Assembly: GCF_032854445.1 (NCBI RefSeq) | Contig: NC_088301.1 | Location: 9,296,281-9,360,280 of the forward strand | Direction of reading: 5' to 3' | Length of the DNA: 64,000 nucleotides | DNA from: Liolophura sinensis | Taxonomy: Eukaryota; Mollusca; Polyplacophora; Chitonida; Chitonidae | Part shown: positions 14,101 to 25,248 of the stretch, piece by piece | Numbering within the stretch: position 1 is the first letter of the stretch | Layout of the letters: each line of letters begins with the position of its first letter | The notes under the pieces: generated by a model | Database searches by the model: none | The model's input: only the letters and a program-made list of their open reading frames with translations | What the model was told of the DNA's origin: nothing | Translations under genes and position numbers: made by a program

Positions 14101-14657
14101 ATCGATCCAACATATGACAAGAAGTTATTTCCCGTAGCTCACCAAAACACTCTTGGCTGATCAATGCATTGAGTTATATTCCGCAACTAACGACTTTGAT
14201 GCAGGATGCTCTAAATCTAACCACTAAGCCACTGAAACAGTTTCAGACCTTGGTAGGAGCTTAATGCTATGTCACTGGGCCAGTTTCAGCTTCTTAATTT
14301 TGGAGCAACTTTGGGTGCCAGAAGATTTTTAAAAAAGGAACTTTGCAAGGCCTACATGTAGGCCCTATAGTATTACCCATCGTTTAGTTATTTTCCTTCT
14401 CTCACCTCCCTTAACTTCTTGGGATTTTGTTGAGGGGGTGAAATGGAACGGAGGTTCTAGCCTTTTGTGTTGAGTGGTGCTGAGCATATTTATTTGAGAA
14501 TCTCATAGGCCAAGGATTTTCTGGTGACGAAAACTGGAATCTCCATAAAGGAACACAGCAAATCAGCCATACCTGAATACGGATTTAGAGAAATGCACCA
14601 GCGAAGGAGGATTGCTGAGAGTGTGATGAGGATGAAAGAAACTGTAGAGTCAGCCAT
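1742..14657 (-). CDS. ALG6: ALG6, dolichyl-P-glucose alpha-1,3-glucosyltransferase (13 exons)
   Basis: Adds the first glucose to Man9GlcNAc2-PP-dolichol on the lumenal side of the ER membrane (GT-C family). Exons, 5' to 3' on the minus strand: 14573-14657, 11480-11564, 10600-10689, 9490-9578, 9078-9157, 8423-8487, 6820-7002, 6224-6359, 5542-5627, 4375-4450, 3651-3721, 3158-3226 and 1742-2158. Every junction up to exon 13 is GT-AG and keeps codon phase. Family landmarks appear in order: GDYEAQRHW (exon 2, holding the expected catalytic Asp, residue 38), [13 protein letters not shown] (exon 3), SRGYES and HKLFMRY (exon 4), [15 protein letters not shown] (exons 6/7), [14 protein letters not shown] (exon 7), [21 protein letters not shown] (exons 8/9, 21 residues quoted as two pieces: [13 protein letters not shown] then DKVANVWC), and [11 protein letters not shown] (exon 11). 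The start ATG opens a signal-anchor-like hydrophobic stretch. Exons 1-12 give 371 codons. With the C-terminal reading the protein would be near 500 residues, close to the usual size. Exon 13 contains a frame break and a SINE-derived end, described separately. Confidence 0.93.
2617..2641 (+). repeat. (CTCC)n microsatellite
   Basis: Short run of ctcc units inside the last ALG6 intron. Confidence 0.9.
2880..3025 (+). repeat. Tandem array, about 18-19-bp unit
   Basis: About eight copies of a unit like aggaggaaacctgagtgta, in the last ALG6 intron about 130 bp downstream (in gene direction) of exon 12. Copies differ by one or two bases. Confidence 0.9.
3258..3400 (-). repeat. SINE (family 1), partial
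   Basis: Antisense copy beginning ttatttatttatttgatt; has the cagcattatggtg and gggcagagcccagg landmarks and stops before the tRNA-like head. Lies in ALG6 intron 11. Confidence 0.85.
4490..4766 (-). repeat. Full-length tRNA-derived SINE (family 1)
   Basis: The most complete copy. On the minus strand it starts with a tRNA-like head containing TGGCTCAGGTGG (box A-like) and GAGTTCAAGTCCAGC (box B-like, about 4671-4687), continues through the conserved core with ccataatgctgg, and ends in a (TAAA)n tail. Box spacing and tail fit an RNA polymerase III-transcribed SINE. Lies in ALG6 intron 9. Confidence 0.92.
4776..4965 (-). repeat. SINE (family 1), second adjacent copy
   Basis: Same family and orientation, separated from the previous copy by about 10 bp. 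It carries the tail and core but lacks the tRNA-like head. Confidence 0.88.
5225..5390. repeat. Second interspersed repeat family, partial copy
   Basis: Contains gaaccagtcgtagcacta, tgaacgccaagcaagt and ggtctttggtgtgaccc, then a diverged box-B-like block. This matches the layout of the copy at 41158-41410. I recall this dispersed repeat from mollusc-like genomes, but that is memory, not a search. It produces the spurious 5162-5368 frame. Confidence 0.6.
8885..9025 (-). repeat. SINE (family 1), partial
   Basis: Antisense 3' half in ALG6 intron 5, with ttttacgccgtaatctagga and aacccatgaccatctgca. The head is missing. Confidence 0.85.
11222..11395 (+). repeat. SINE (family 1), partial
   Basis: Sense copy with caccagctcatgctggcttc, gggaaggtctaccagcaacc and gagtacggtgtaaaacacc, ending in a (aaat)n tail; just downstream, in gene direction, of ALG6 exon 2. 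Confidence 0.88.
12815..12900 (-). repeat. Diverged SINE fragment (family 1)
   Basis: The gaacgccatactcaagattt block is followed by weak similarity to the core. Lies in ALG6 intron 1. Confidence 0.55.
13298..13490. repeat. Likely fragment of the second repeat family
   Basis: Has ccaccccacccagtcacatt followed by atactaaca, the same block as in the copy at 41158-41410, then a diverged remainder with gatccgaccaggtct. Lies in ALG6 intron 1. Confidence 0.45.
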
Positions 14658-15884
14658 TGTCACTTGTTACTTTCACAGGAATCATCCAGGAATTGCCGGA
14701 GTGGAATCCACGTTTGTGAGATACACCGGCCACTACTCTCTACCTTCAATGACAAGAGACATATCAGGGGCCCTAACTCTCTGTAACGTGACCGATGCGA
14801 TGACGTCAAAAATTTATCTACCGTACCATTTTGATCAGTGGGAACAAATAGGCCTAACAGACAGTTCTTCACAACTGCATTGTCATGGAATAATTAGATG
14901 ATAATTTGGATTCCATAGACCAGAATGAATGAACGAATGATTCATTCGCAGCAGTGGCAACGTTACAACCATATCGTGGCGAGAACATGTTTTAACCAAG
15001 AGACAGTCAATGGTTTTCGTTGCGATAATGAGAGTATCCAAAATCAAACAAAGTAAAGGGACATTGATAAAAGCAGCTAAAATAATCAAACGTTAGATAC
15101 TCAGTAGAACTGGAAACCCAAATTCATATTTTGAAAATATAGGGCCAACAATCTAGGAAACGGCACGTGTACCGGCGTATAAATATGCGGAATTATATGA
15201 TCGGTCAGTATAGTCCAGTCGCCAGCAAATAATTTAAATTAGACAGTGTAGAACTTTTACCGAACCTGACCAAAGTTTACCCAGTCATTCACGGTGTGTT
15301 TGATGCCATACACATGTACATACTATGAAACACAAAGACATTTGTTTACCAGCCATCATCCAGCCGTCAACCAATAAGGACGTTCTAGGTCAATAATCGC
15401 AAGCCCAATCCCTAAAGATACGTACATATATAACACAAAGCACAAAGAACTAAGAAAGTATAAAAAGTATGAAAACAGGGTGGAATCATGCAAAGAGAAG
15501 CAGTCAACAGGTTTCACTGATGTTGGAAAGGCGCATGTCCTAGGCGACTGAGTGAAATCAGTATTCCAATTGTGTACCATGCAAGAATATCAGTTGTCCA
15601 TAACAAAATATGTATCTCAGTTGCGCTTTGATTGCAACTATCCATATATCCAACGTGGCGATCTAATTCAACACGATACTGCCCCTAGGCCCGAGTTAAG
15701 CGGAATTAGGCACAATCCCGAAGGAGAGTGCCGGAGATTTTGGACGCTGTGTCCATATTTACTTACAAGAGATTTATACTTATTGTAAAACTTAAAAAAA
15801 AAACTTGGAGTGAAGGCGTTTGATGGAATAGCCTTGACACACTAGTTTTTGCTGTTATAAATTGTGACGTTCATTGAAATTGTC
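14658..15884. other. Upstream region of ALG6, no second gene recognised
   Basis: Holds the CRE-type site but no clear TATA box for ALG6. The short open frames here have no family similarity I can see and no convincing splice structure. Confidence 0.5.
14801..14808 (-). promoter_or_regulatory. CRE/ATF-type palindrome upstream of ALG6
   Basis: A perfect TGACGTCA lies about 145 bp upstream of the ALG6 start codon. CREB/ATF factors bind this sequence, and ATF6-type sites share its TGACGT core. Because ALG6 is an ER glycosylation gene, control by ER stress is an attractive inference, but the transcription start is not mapped and 8-bp sites also occur by chance (another copy lies at 19461-19468). 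Confidence 0.35.
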
Positions 15885-16720
15885 AGACTCTAACAAATGA
15901 TACAAGGCGAGATATGTACACGCCATATGTAGAACCCTTTGGGATATTGCTGTCCAAGTAAGGATAACTTTAAATGCCAAAACTGAAACTATCCCTCTCG
16001 TAAATTCTACAAGAGAGGAAACCGTTTTGGCCTTTGTACAAATGTAGAACCAGAGAAGATGTAGCATCTGGAGAGCCTGTGATTTCCTTTAAATCCAGGG
16101 AAGGTGGGTAAATATCTTTCACAGCCTTTGCTGTGTATGGATTGTTTAAAGCTAGCAGATCATCAATATACCGTTTAGTGGATGGGGATGATCGGGCCTG
16201 GTGAGGATTACGCCTTCTTATATTTGGTTTCTGCATATAGTTGAATTCATATGAGAGCATTATATAGGTCGACCAGAAAGGTGGCACATTTTGTACACAT
16301 CGGACTACCTATCTATACACAGTTGATATATGTTTTCTCGAATTTCACACAGATGTTGCTAATGAGTAATTCAAACAACTCAATGGCCATGGAAACATCC
16401 CATGAATGGTAACTCATGTATGTAGTGGAACGGAAGAAGGCTTTGTTGCTTTTGACGTTAATATAAGGGTGACTGGCTTTGTTAAACACCGAAACAATTG
16501 ATTATGAAATTCTCTCTATCAATTCCATGTGAGGAATAGAGGTATAGAGAGTGGAGAAATCTCAAGAAGATACGGTAAGTGTGTTTGAGCGTATAGTTCT
16601 TCAGTGAGACGTTTAGAGTTTTCAAGTATCCACATACAGCTGACGCCTGAATTTTTTGTAATTGCACAGCAGTACATATTCCAAACTGACTGTACTACTG
16701 TATTGCCTTCGTCAAGAGAG
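15885..16720 (-). pseudogene. Decayed reverse-transcriptase fragment (retroelement relic)
   Basis: Reading the minus strand across three frames gives pieces in the right order for a reverse transcriptase of the kind found in Penelope-like or related retroelements: SGVSCMWILENSK (near 16620-16660), DFSTLYTSIPH (near 16530-16560), then a segment ending ICVKFEKTYINC, then RYIDDLLALNN with the catalytic YxDD-type core (near 16145-16180), IYPPSLDLKE, and finally SNIPKGSTYGVYISRLVSF (near 15895-15955). Frames shift several times and there are internal stops, so the element is dead. The exact clade needs a search. Confidence 0.72.
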
Positions 16721-16855
16721 TGGATGCAAGCACTTGATGACTTGACGGTCATCAAGTGCCTTTCGCACGGTAAGATCCATCGGAACTTGCTTGGCGTTCA
16801 CGTGAGCACAAGTACTGATGTGGCGGATAGCATACACGACCTTTTATTTCACTAG

Positions 16856-18689
16856 TACAAGCCAAGTGTCAAGGACTGAAGGTTTTTACTTTCTCCCGTT
16901 TAGACATTGTTTTTTTTTGCAAAATTTTCAACATGTTAAATTCTAGCATCACTCAGATATCAGACTTTCTGTTAAAATTAACAGATTAATTTTTAGAGTG
17001 TGGCTATATACACATTTAACTTTGGGGGGATTTAAGTACCTGATTGTATATATTGAAATGTATCACACAGAATCACTGAAAACTACAGAATTTCAAGAAT
17101 ATCTACCGTTATATAGAGCTTAATGTCTTTTGTATATCGATCAAGTCAATTAAGAGGTTTATATGGAATATCTAAATTTCATATTACATACTTGGAATTA
17201 ATGTTTTTACATAACACTATCTTTAAAATCGATAGCTTATCTTTTCCCCTGTGTCATCGAAATCTGCTCCGCTAATTCTTATCCTCATGACGTCCATGTG
17301 CATATGCAGGCGGAAATATGTTTTTCAGATAAAAAAAATAATAATTTCTAACAGTGGAGTAATTACATTAGTTGATTACTTTCTATTTGCGTGTGTAGAC
17401 TAAAATTAGTCAAATCACATATACAATTGTAGATTAGCCGATGTAAATGCATCGTGTTAGTATACGTGTCCCGATATTTCTCAATGCACTGCACTATACA
17501 CGAACATGTAAGATGGCTCGCGAGAAACTACCAATTTACTGAGGGTGTTTACCGGGTATTTTAATGTTATATTCTTTTCAGCCTAACTTACATACTGATA
17601 TTGAGAGAAGAGTACATTTCACCTTTAACATTTTCACAAATCCTACAGATTGTCAGGAGCTACACTTTTTTCTGCTTCAAGCTTACTTGTATAGCCCTTT
17701 GATTAATGGGACACAGGCCTCTTACATAGCACGGAATCTGAGCGTTAAGCTGACATTCATACATGTACACTGTCATAAAACGTGTATTTTTACATTTAAG
17801 TTTGCAGCATGGAATAGTTTGTGCTACAGAGTATTTTTCTGTAATGAACAGCTCTCTTCTGACTGCAGATTTAAAACTAATTCTGTAGCTACGTTAGCAA
17901 GGTGCTGTAAAACTACAACAACATCAAGTCATTTTTTTCTCACGGCCAAAGTACACAGACACCACTCATACGCATTTTGTTAAAGTTTTATAAATTTAGA
18001 AAATGTTGACATCAAAAATGTTACAGATTTAACACCATTCAAGTTATGAATTTTCATAATTATATATATATAATTTTTATATGAAATTTCCGTTTTAAGA
18101 AAGTGGAAAGTCATTTTTGTTAATCAACATTTTATCAGGAAAATGTAAATAACGAGGAATAAACAAGTCAGTGCCGAAAGTTGTTCATATTAATTGGTTC
18201 TATTCTCCGGAATCTTCTACATGTATAAAGGTAGTGGAAATCTTTTTACATATTCACCTCGAATCATTTCGCAAATCTGCAAATTTGTGATAAATTTACA
18301 GGCTTTGAGGCTTTCAAGTCTATTGTCAGAAAAAAATCATATATTTATCCTTTAATATATTCATGATTAGGAGCCACATATGCTTTGATATGATTCACAT
18401 AAACTGAGATCAGTTATACATCTGATCTGGTGCGTTATAAAAAAAAGCTTTTTGTCAACTATATCACCAGCTTGCTATTATAGTCAAACACCTATTGATA
18501 AAGGTAGTGGAAATCTTTTTAAAGACACCCAGTATGGAATTTGGAATTCTTTTTGTCTTATTTTTTAATTTAGATATTGATGAAGTATTTTGACAAAAGC
18601 TCCATTTTGTATGCACATTATATCATCTGTACATCTGTACATTTGTATGTAGACCTACATGTACATTAGATAAGCCTTTAATTTCGTCA
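16856..18689. other. AT-rich intergenic stretch
   Basis: No gene recognised. A 139-codon frame at 17564-17983 looks like chance. Contains a short (TA)n run near 18060-18072 and a phrase repeated at 18225 and 18501 (aaaggtagtggaaatctttt), which may mark a small dispersed or duplicated segment. Confidence 0.5.
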
Positions 18690-18895
18690 GTCCAATGTGA
18701 TCGCTGTGAGTTCATGTCTAGCTCATGCTAACTTCCTCTCCGGTCGAGTGTAAGAAGTTCTGTCGGCAACCTGCGGATGGTCGTGGGTTTTAGAGCCCGG
18801 TTTCCTCCCACCATAATGCAGTAGTCTTATAAGTGAAATATTCCTGAGTACAAATTTAAACGCCAGTCCATTAAATAACTAAATAAGTGTTATAT
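18690..18895 (+). repeat. SINE (family 1)
   Basis: Sense copy from tgatcgctgtgagttcatg through cgtgggttttagagcccggt to a degraded tail with attaaataactaaataa. Confidence 0.85.
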
Positions 18896-20109
18896 AATTC
18901 CGGTAGTCGCGCAGCAGTGTCTTTAATTTTCGTGCATGCGTTTACAATCTTAAACACAATTAAACACTGAAAATCACGCAGAGAACGTAGAACCGAGAAG
19001 GTTAAGCTAAAAGTTTGTGCACTCGTACTTTGCTATAGGCGACCAAAATACTACTATTGTCAGTATATTAGATATATCGTCGTTGCCTTACATATTATAA
19101 GAAAAGACTTATACAGCATAAAATGTAAAAACAAATCAGCGAAGACAATCATGGTCTATGTTTTTCTAAAGGACGACCCAGTTTTGCTGTTGTTTTGGAT
19201 AACAGATACATGAAAAATAAGAGTAGGCCTACATCTGCGTCGTGAATCAGTTTTCACGGAAAGTGTTTAATGGTCTTCCGTCTGATATATTCTTCAATTT
19301 AGTATTTTGTGTGCTTTTAAGCTTCAGTGACGCATTTCCCGTTATCATGTAAAACGCGCCTGGCATACACGTGAGCTTTCAATCCGCTTTAAGCCTGGAC
19401 CGAAGTCAAACTTTCAACACGGCTGCACGCGTTTCTTTGATATACTTAGGCCCAGTCACATGACGTCAAACCATCATAGCAACCGTTATATGTAGGTACT
19501 GCTTTCTAGGCACATGGCGCCACTTAAATATGAAACGTCCCAGAATACAATTATTAGCGGCTCTTCAAAGCTAATGGATACCGTTAAAGCTGGCGATTTA
19601 AGAGGTGGAATTTCATACCTCCCATTCTTCGGTAAATACAGCGAAAGAAGAACAAAGGGCTGGATGAGGTAAATCCTGTACATGTCTTATATATGGGTAT
19701 AGTCGTTTATTCCTTGTAGGATCCGGAAACTTTACATGGATGGAAGGAAAATACAAACATTATGAACGATACAAAAGGTTGACGATAAAATAAGACAGAA
19801 AGAAATCAGCCACCATAAATGAATTTCCAAAGGAGTTTTCCAGAAAAAAAGTGTTTTAAAAATTCTACAACAGTTATAAACATAGCAAAGAGAAAATAAT
19901 CAATCATTCTTTTACCATTCATCTGAGCATTCATCAGTCAATCATCTGGTGTGCCATGTAGATACTAAGCAAACATTGCGCTTTTCCAAATTGAAATGTA
20001 CGTGGTTACAGGCACGAAAATTTGACAGAGATGAATAGAAAGAAGAACGCAAGATACCCAACTCATGGCGGTTTTGCTGCCATGCCAATGACTTTGAGTT
20101 TATCTTAGA

Positions 20110-20210
20110 TTGATCTATTCGGACAAAGCCTGGGGGGATCACACGAACATGCGCAGGATGCTGGCTAACCTTTCCACGTACGGCCAGAGAGAATGATCTT
20201 TCAGCCATTG
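20110..20210 (-). repeat. SINE fragment (family 1)
   Basis: Core only: a cctggggggatcacacga block and cctttccacgtacggccaga. Interrupts the 19942-20328 open frame, which is therefore unlikely to be a gene. Confidence 0.6.
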
Positions 20211-20380
20211 GTTGGGTATTAAATGTATTACCTATAATGTATGGGTGATGGAAAAGCTTTAGAACCACCAAAACTATTTCATGGTTAGCTACTGAATAAA
20301 TAACACGGCAATCATGATAAAAAGACATTATGCATGCTTGTTAGGCTATGCATCGCGTTGAATACTAATGGAATGATTAC

Positions 20381-20960
20381 AAAGTCATAGTGTTGTCTCA
20401 CCGGAACACTATCCTGAAGACACCAATATCCATTCATAGTGCTGTCTCACGGGAACACTATCCTGAAGACACCAATATCCATTCATTGTGATGTCTAACC
20501 TGGACACTATGCTGAAGACACCAATATCCATTCATAGTGCTGTCTCATCGGAACACTATCCTGAAGACACCAATATCCATTCATAGTGCGGCCTCACCGG
20601 AACACTAACCCGAAGTCACCAATATCCATTCATTGTGATGTCTCATTTGGACACTATGCTGAAGACACCAATATCCATTCATAGTGCGGCCTCACCGGAA
20701 CACTATGCTGAAGACACCAATATCCATTCATAGTGCTGTCTCATCGGAACACTATCCTGAAGACACCAATACCCATTCATAGTGCTGTCTCACCGGAAAA
20801 CTAACCCGAAGACACCAATATCCATTCATTGTGATGTCTCATCTGGACACTATGCTGAAGACACCAATATCCATTCATAGTGCGGCCTCACCGGAACACT
20901 ATGCTGAAGACACCAATATCCATTCATAGTGCGGTCTCACCGGAACACTATGTCAACATC
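20381..20960 (+). repeat. Tandem array, 49-bp unit, about 11-12 copies
   Basis: Each unit contains a phrase like cattcatagtgctgtctcac, then cggaacactatcctgaagac and accaatatc. The acacc-aatatccattcat phrase recurs at close to 49-bp steps. Variants split into 'tagtgctg', 'tagtgcgg' and 'ttgtgatg' subtypes that recur along the array. Confidence 0.95.
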
Positions 20961-22130
20961 CATTGCAATCAGAAAAAAATCTAGACACCAGGATAACCAA
21001 GTTATAATTCTATATACATTTTTTTAAAAAGTGCTGAATATTCCATATAAGCTATTAATTGATATCCAATATCTATAAATAAGGTAAACAGTTTATCAAG
21101 AACACTTAGGCAACTGATGAAGAAAAGCGATATAAGAAATATTAATATTCAGTTGTATTTAAACTGATTAAATACAAATTTTAAAATCCAACTCAATAAG
21201 AATCACGTACATGAGAAACGCCTGTGCGATATTAAGTGTGTTTTCTGAAAATATCAACAACAACTAGAATATCCCTTCCCTTTTTGTCTATAAAATAGTA
21301 CATAGCCCTGTGACATCAATCGTAATTGAACCCCAACGCCTGGTACGTACATCACACCGCGGCATGTGTTAACAACGACGATTTTACAGATGTCTACATA
21401 GAGGTGAAGTAATGTTTTAATCTACCTTCCTTCAACATATAAACCTCTTTATGCAATAAGCGTTCAGATAACAAAAGTGTGGGATTTACAGAAGGTACAT
21501 GTAGTAATTAATATTCTGTACCATTGTTCACAAAGGTGCTAATACGCAATCTCTATGTAAAAAAATTGTATAATGTAAGTCTATACAATTTATAGGACTC
21601 ATTGCTCTGTAGTGCGCAGGTCTATATATATATATATACACATTTACACGCTGTCGCTAGCTCTCGAAAAATGGCTCTTGATTGCATCATTTTTTTCTCA
21701 CAGTTTTATTTAAAGCGTGTTATGATTTATAGCTGGGCAATAAATGGCATATCTGTATGTACACATAAGATTTTAAATGTGAAGTGAAATATTTTTGTCA
21801 CGCTAAAGAGCTCAAACAAACGATATATGCTTCAATTAATTTTTTTAATTTATATTCGAACAGTGTTTTCCTTAAACGGTATTACATGACCTAGATTCTG
21901 ATGGTTTTTTGCCCTCAAAATAAATATACAAATACAAGTAAATGGGAGGAAACCATAGAAAAAAAACTTCCCACGATCAGCTTGTTTCAGTGGCTTCGAA
22001 GTGGAAAATCCATTTTTGCACCAATGGAGTTTCTACCAACCGAGAAATTACAACACATTGTGAATACAACTCGAAAGACACTTAGCATTTGTAGGTGTAG
22101 CTTCTTGCTGCCGACTTGCGGGAACGACAT
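20961..22130. other. AT-rich intergenic stretch
   Basis: No gene recognised. Contains a (TA)n run near 21623-21638 and a short open frame at 21901-22152 without recognisable similarity. Confidence 0.45.
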
Positions 22131-22134
22131 CCTA

Positions 22135-22745
22135 AAGTCACTTGGTATCTAGACTTTATATAGCCACAAGATTGTGAAAATTCACAGTGATGCCGATATT
22201 TAGACCTCATCTCGCCACAGGCTAATGCTCACGGGACACATTTACCGCGATGCCGGATATTTAGGCCTCACCTAGCCACAAGTAACTGCACGTGCCAACT
22301 GTCACCAGCTGGTCACATTTATAGTCTCATTTATATACTTAGGCCTCACCTAGCTACCAGCTAATGCTCACGGCTATTGCCACTAGCTGGATGCAGGATA
22401 TTTAGACCTCACCTAGCTACCAGCTAATGTTCACGGCCATTGCCACTAGCTGGATGCAGGATATTTAGACCTCACCTAGCTACCAGCTAATGCTCACGGC
22501 CATTGCCACTAGCTGGATGCAGGATATTTAGACCTCACCTAGCTACCAGCTAATACACACAGTAATTGTCACCAGCTGGACACATTTACAGCGATGCCGC
22601 ATATTTAGGCCTCACCTAACCATAAGCTAACACACACAGTAATTGTTACTAGCTGAACACATTTACAGCGAAATTGCATATTTAGGCCTCACCTACCCAA
22701 AAGCTAATAAAAACGCCAATTGTCAGGAGCTGGACACATTTATCT
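22135..22745 (+). repeat. Tandem array, about 63-bp unit (59-80), about 9 copies
   Basis: The best copies (22396-22584) repeat at exactly 63 bp and hold ggatatttagacctcaccta, gctaccagctaatg and gccactagctggatgca. Flanking copies are more diverged and vary in length, consistent with homogenisation at the centre and decay at the edges. Confidence 0.92.
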
Positions 22746-23745
22746 AACTTATGACACGTTGTGCGTACGTGCACTACTGCATACAAGAAATTGTGATAAA
22801 ACTTATGAAACATGGTCCTGCTCTATTGCGTAATCTGTGTGTTTGCCTTGCTGATAACCACAACTCTAATACTGATTTCTAAACAAGATGGTAAGCCATG
22901 TGGGTATAAAGAGGGCGCGCGTAATGATCAGCAACCTTTGATACGATGGCGCCATTACTTTCACATTACTTTAGGAATATGAACGGATATGCACCGAGTC
23001 AAAAGTTAATTAATATTTCTTTTGACAGCAAAGTCTTAAGTACCTTAATTCAATTATCTCTCTTTTAACGAAGTTAACGATCAGATATATTGACGTGAAT
23101 CCATGGCTGGAAGAATTATTCCAATATAGTATATTCTCGATTTATCTCATACGCAAAATCCGGTCTGTTTCATCGCGATGAAGCCTTTTCGGTTACTTAC
23201 AGGTGATAGAACTTTGGTATGTGTCCGAAACAATGCAGAAGTTGTCGCTGATCTTCAAAGGATACAGATAAGGCTGTCTGAGAGCTTCAATACTACATTA
23301 GCTGCGCGTGTGATCCAGATAATGGTGTCTTCATTAAATGCGCACCAAGACATCGATAAATGTGTCCAAGCCAATCCACTGGCTTGAATTCATTGGTTGC
23401 CAGGCATCCATTAAAACGGATCCAGATGAGAAACAACACTTCCTTATAAAAGGAGGAAAATGTGTCCTTTCCTCGGGTGCTTTGGTAAACACAAAACCGG
23501 TAAACAAGTATCTGAGAGAGTTCAGGTACAAATTTCACTTCTTGAAAAGACTCACCGTTGCTGAGAAAGGAAGATATCAACACTGATACACCAACCCAAC
23601 AGGTAAGACCTGATATATAGCTAAATCGATGTGTTCTTTTCCTTGGTGTTTGTTCTTTCTTCTTATTTTTGTTGTTGTTTTGTGCCATCGTACGAGAGAA
23701 TAAAAGCACTTATTTGTCAAAACACCTTTACTATTACCTTTCAGT
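22746..23745. other. Intergenic stretch with an unassigned open region
   Basis: No gene assigned. Between about 23178 and 23709 both strands have open frames of 65-138 codons, and a donor-like CAG|GTAAGACC occurs near 23602 on the plus strand. I could not tie these to a family or build a phase-consistent exon. Confidence 0.35.
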
Positions 23746-23749
23746 TTAG

Positions 23750-23885
23750 TTGTCTGCAGCAGCCTGCGGGTGGTCACCCGCTTCCCCAGGGGACTATCTC
23801 ACCATACTGCTGGCCGCCGTCGTATATGAGTGAAATATTCTTGAGTAGGCCACGACGTAAAACACTAATCAAATAAATTAAAAAA
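23750..23885 (+). repeat. SINE (family 1), partial
   Basis: Sense 3' half: gcagcctgcgggtggtcacc, ctggccgccgtcgtatatga, then an A/T-rich tail. Confidence 0.85.
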
Positions 23886-24091
23886 TAAATAAATTAAAAA
23901 AATAATCTTATTTTAGTTGTGTTTAATGCAATTTTACGCCGTGCGTAGACCGAATATTTGCCCTGTGTGACAGCGGCCAGGTTTATGATTGGAAGATACC
24001 AAGACCAGACAGGTTAAACCATCGGCCATCACCGGATACGTGACAAAACCGCATAGCTGCCTTTTAAACAAACAGTATAAGTTGGTACACG

Positions 24092-24325
24092 TATTTATTT
24101 CCTTCGTGTTTTACGCCATACTCGAGAATGTTTCACTTATACGACAGCGGCCAACATTATGGTGGGTGGAAAGCGGAGTCCGGGGGAAACCCACGACCAT
24201 CCGCGGGTTACTACAAGAGCTTCCCACGTCCGGCCGAAGAGGAAGCCACCATGAGCTGGACTCACAGCGACCGCATTGGTGAGAGGCTCCTGGGTCAATG
24301 CGCCGCGCTGGCGTGCTAATCCCCT
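24092..24325 (-). repeat. SINE (family 1), nearly full length
   Basis: Antisense copy from tttacgccatactcgagaat to the diverged tRNA-like head near gcgctggcgtgctaatcccc. It abuts the foldback element. Confidence 0.88.
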
Positions 24326-24369
24326 AAGAAAGAAACTTTGGTCGATCTGTGCTCCAAACTATTTTTATT

Positions 24370-25050
24370 CCAAACTTTAGTATGGAAGCCGATAGCGGCC
24401 ATGCGTTATTTCTTTCATTCTGCTGATTGTTTTATCCAGAAAAAAAATGCCAAAGGACGAAACAACGAAAGGACTAGGCAAAAGTTTCTGGCAAAACTAC
24501 AAAATGACAAAACAAAAGTACGAAATGACGAAACAATAGTGCGAAAGTGGGAAGCAAAACGAGTTTTTGCTACCTCGCCCTTTTTTGTTTCGTCCATTTA
24601 TTATTTTTTTGTTTTTGTTTTTGTTGGGTTTTGTTTCGTCCAAGTTTTCATTCATATAAAACATACGAAAGAGACAAACCACGAGAAAGAAAGGATGAGA
24701 TCCCACCAAACTTCGTCTCTTTCCTACTTTTGCTACCCGGCTTGTGTGCCAAACAGGAAAGGAAAAGTACGAAAGTGCGAGGTTTCATAGTCTCGCTCTA
24801 TAGATCTTTTGCCTTCTCGCTCATCATGCCCACAACGATTTAAAATCTCGTCAAAACCTCGTTGTTTGACTTCGCACTTTCGCACTTTTGTTTCGGCCTT
24901 TCGTACTTTTGTTTTGTTCTTTTGTAGTTTGCCGCTGTTTTGCATCGTCCTTTCGTTGTTTCGGGCTTTCGCATTAATTTCTGGTCTAAATAATCAGTAG
25001 GAAATACAAAAGCACGCAAGGCCGCTATCGACTTTCATACTTTAAAGCGA
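24370..25050. mobile_element. Foldback / MITE-like element with long imperfect terminal inverted repeats
   Basis: The left arm (about 24372-24560) is matched by the reverse complement of the right arm (about 24840-25045). Shared landmarks, in the left-arm reading, are gatagcggcc, ctgattgttt-like, ccagaaa, gaaacaacgaaagga, aaaacaaaagtacgaaa and gtgcgaaagtg. The arms are about 75-80% similar by eye and flank about 280 bp of low-complexity sequence rich in gtttcgtc/acgaaa words. No transposase is present, so this would be a non-autonomous element. Target duplications were not clear. Confidence 0.75.
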
Positions 25051-25122
25051 TCATGTTAACCGAGAGGTGAATTGCAGTTTCTAGCTATTTGCAAAAGGTG
25101 ACAATTAACAATTTTAGTGTTT

Positions 25123-25248
25123 GATTGCCATGGCTGGAGTTGACTGTATAACTCGGTCTGTTTTGGTTCAACAACACTATTGGTGGATTGCCATGTCTGG
25201 AGTTGACTGCATAACTAGACCTACTTTGGTTAAGTAACACTTCCTCTT
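25123..25248 (+). repeat. Two-copy 63-bp tandem duplication
   Basis: gattgccatggctggagttg at 25123 and its near copy at 25186, each followed by actg.ataact and ttttggtt/ctttggtt. A fainter third copy may follow near 25285. Confidence 0.75.

Noticed and set aside
17564-17983. 139-codon plus-strand frame
   Set aside because: No domain and AT-driven composition; no splice sites in phase.
20381-20960. CRISPR-like regular repeats
   Set aside because: Units are directly adjacent with no unique spacers, and the genome is eukaryotic; it is a minisatellite.
24338-24790. 150-codon frame and several overlapping frames
   Set aside because: They fall within the foldback element and reflect acgaaa/tttcgt composition rather than a gene.
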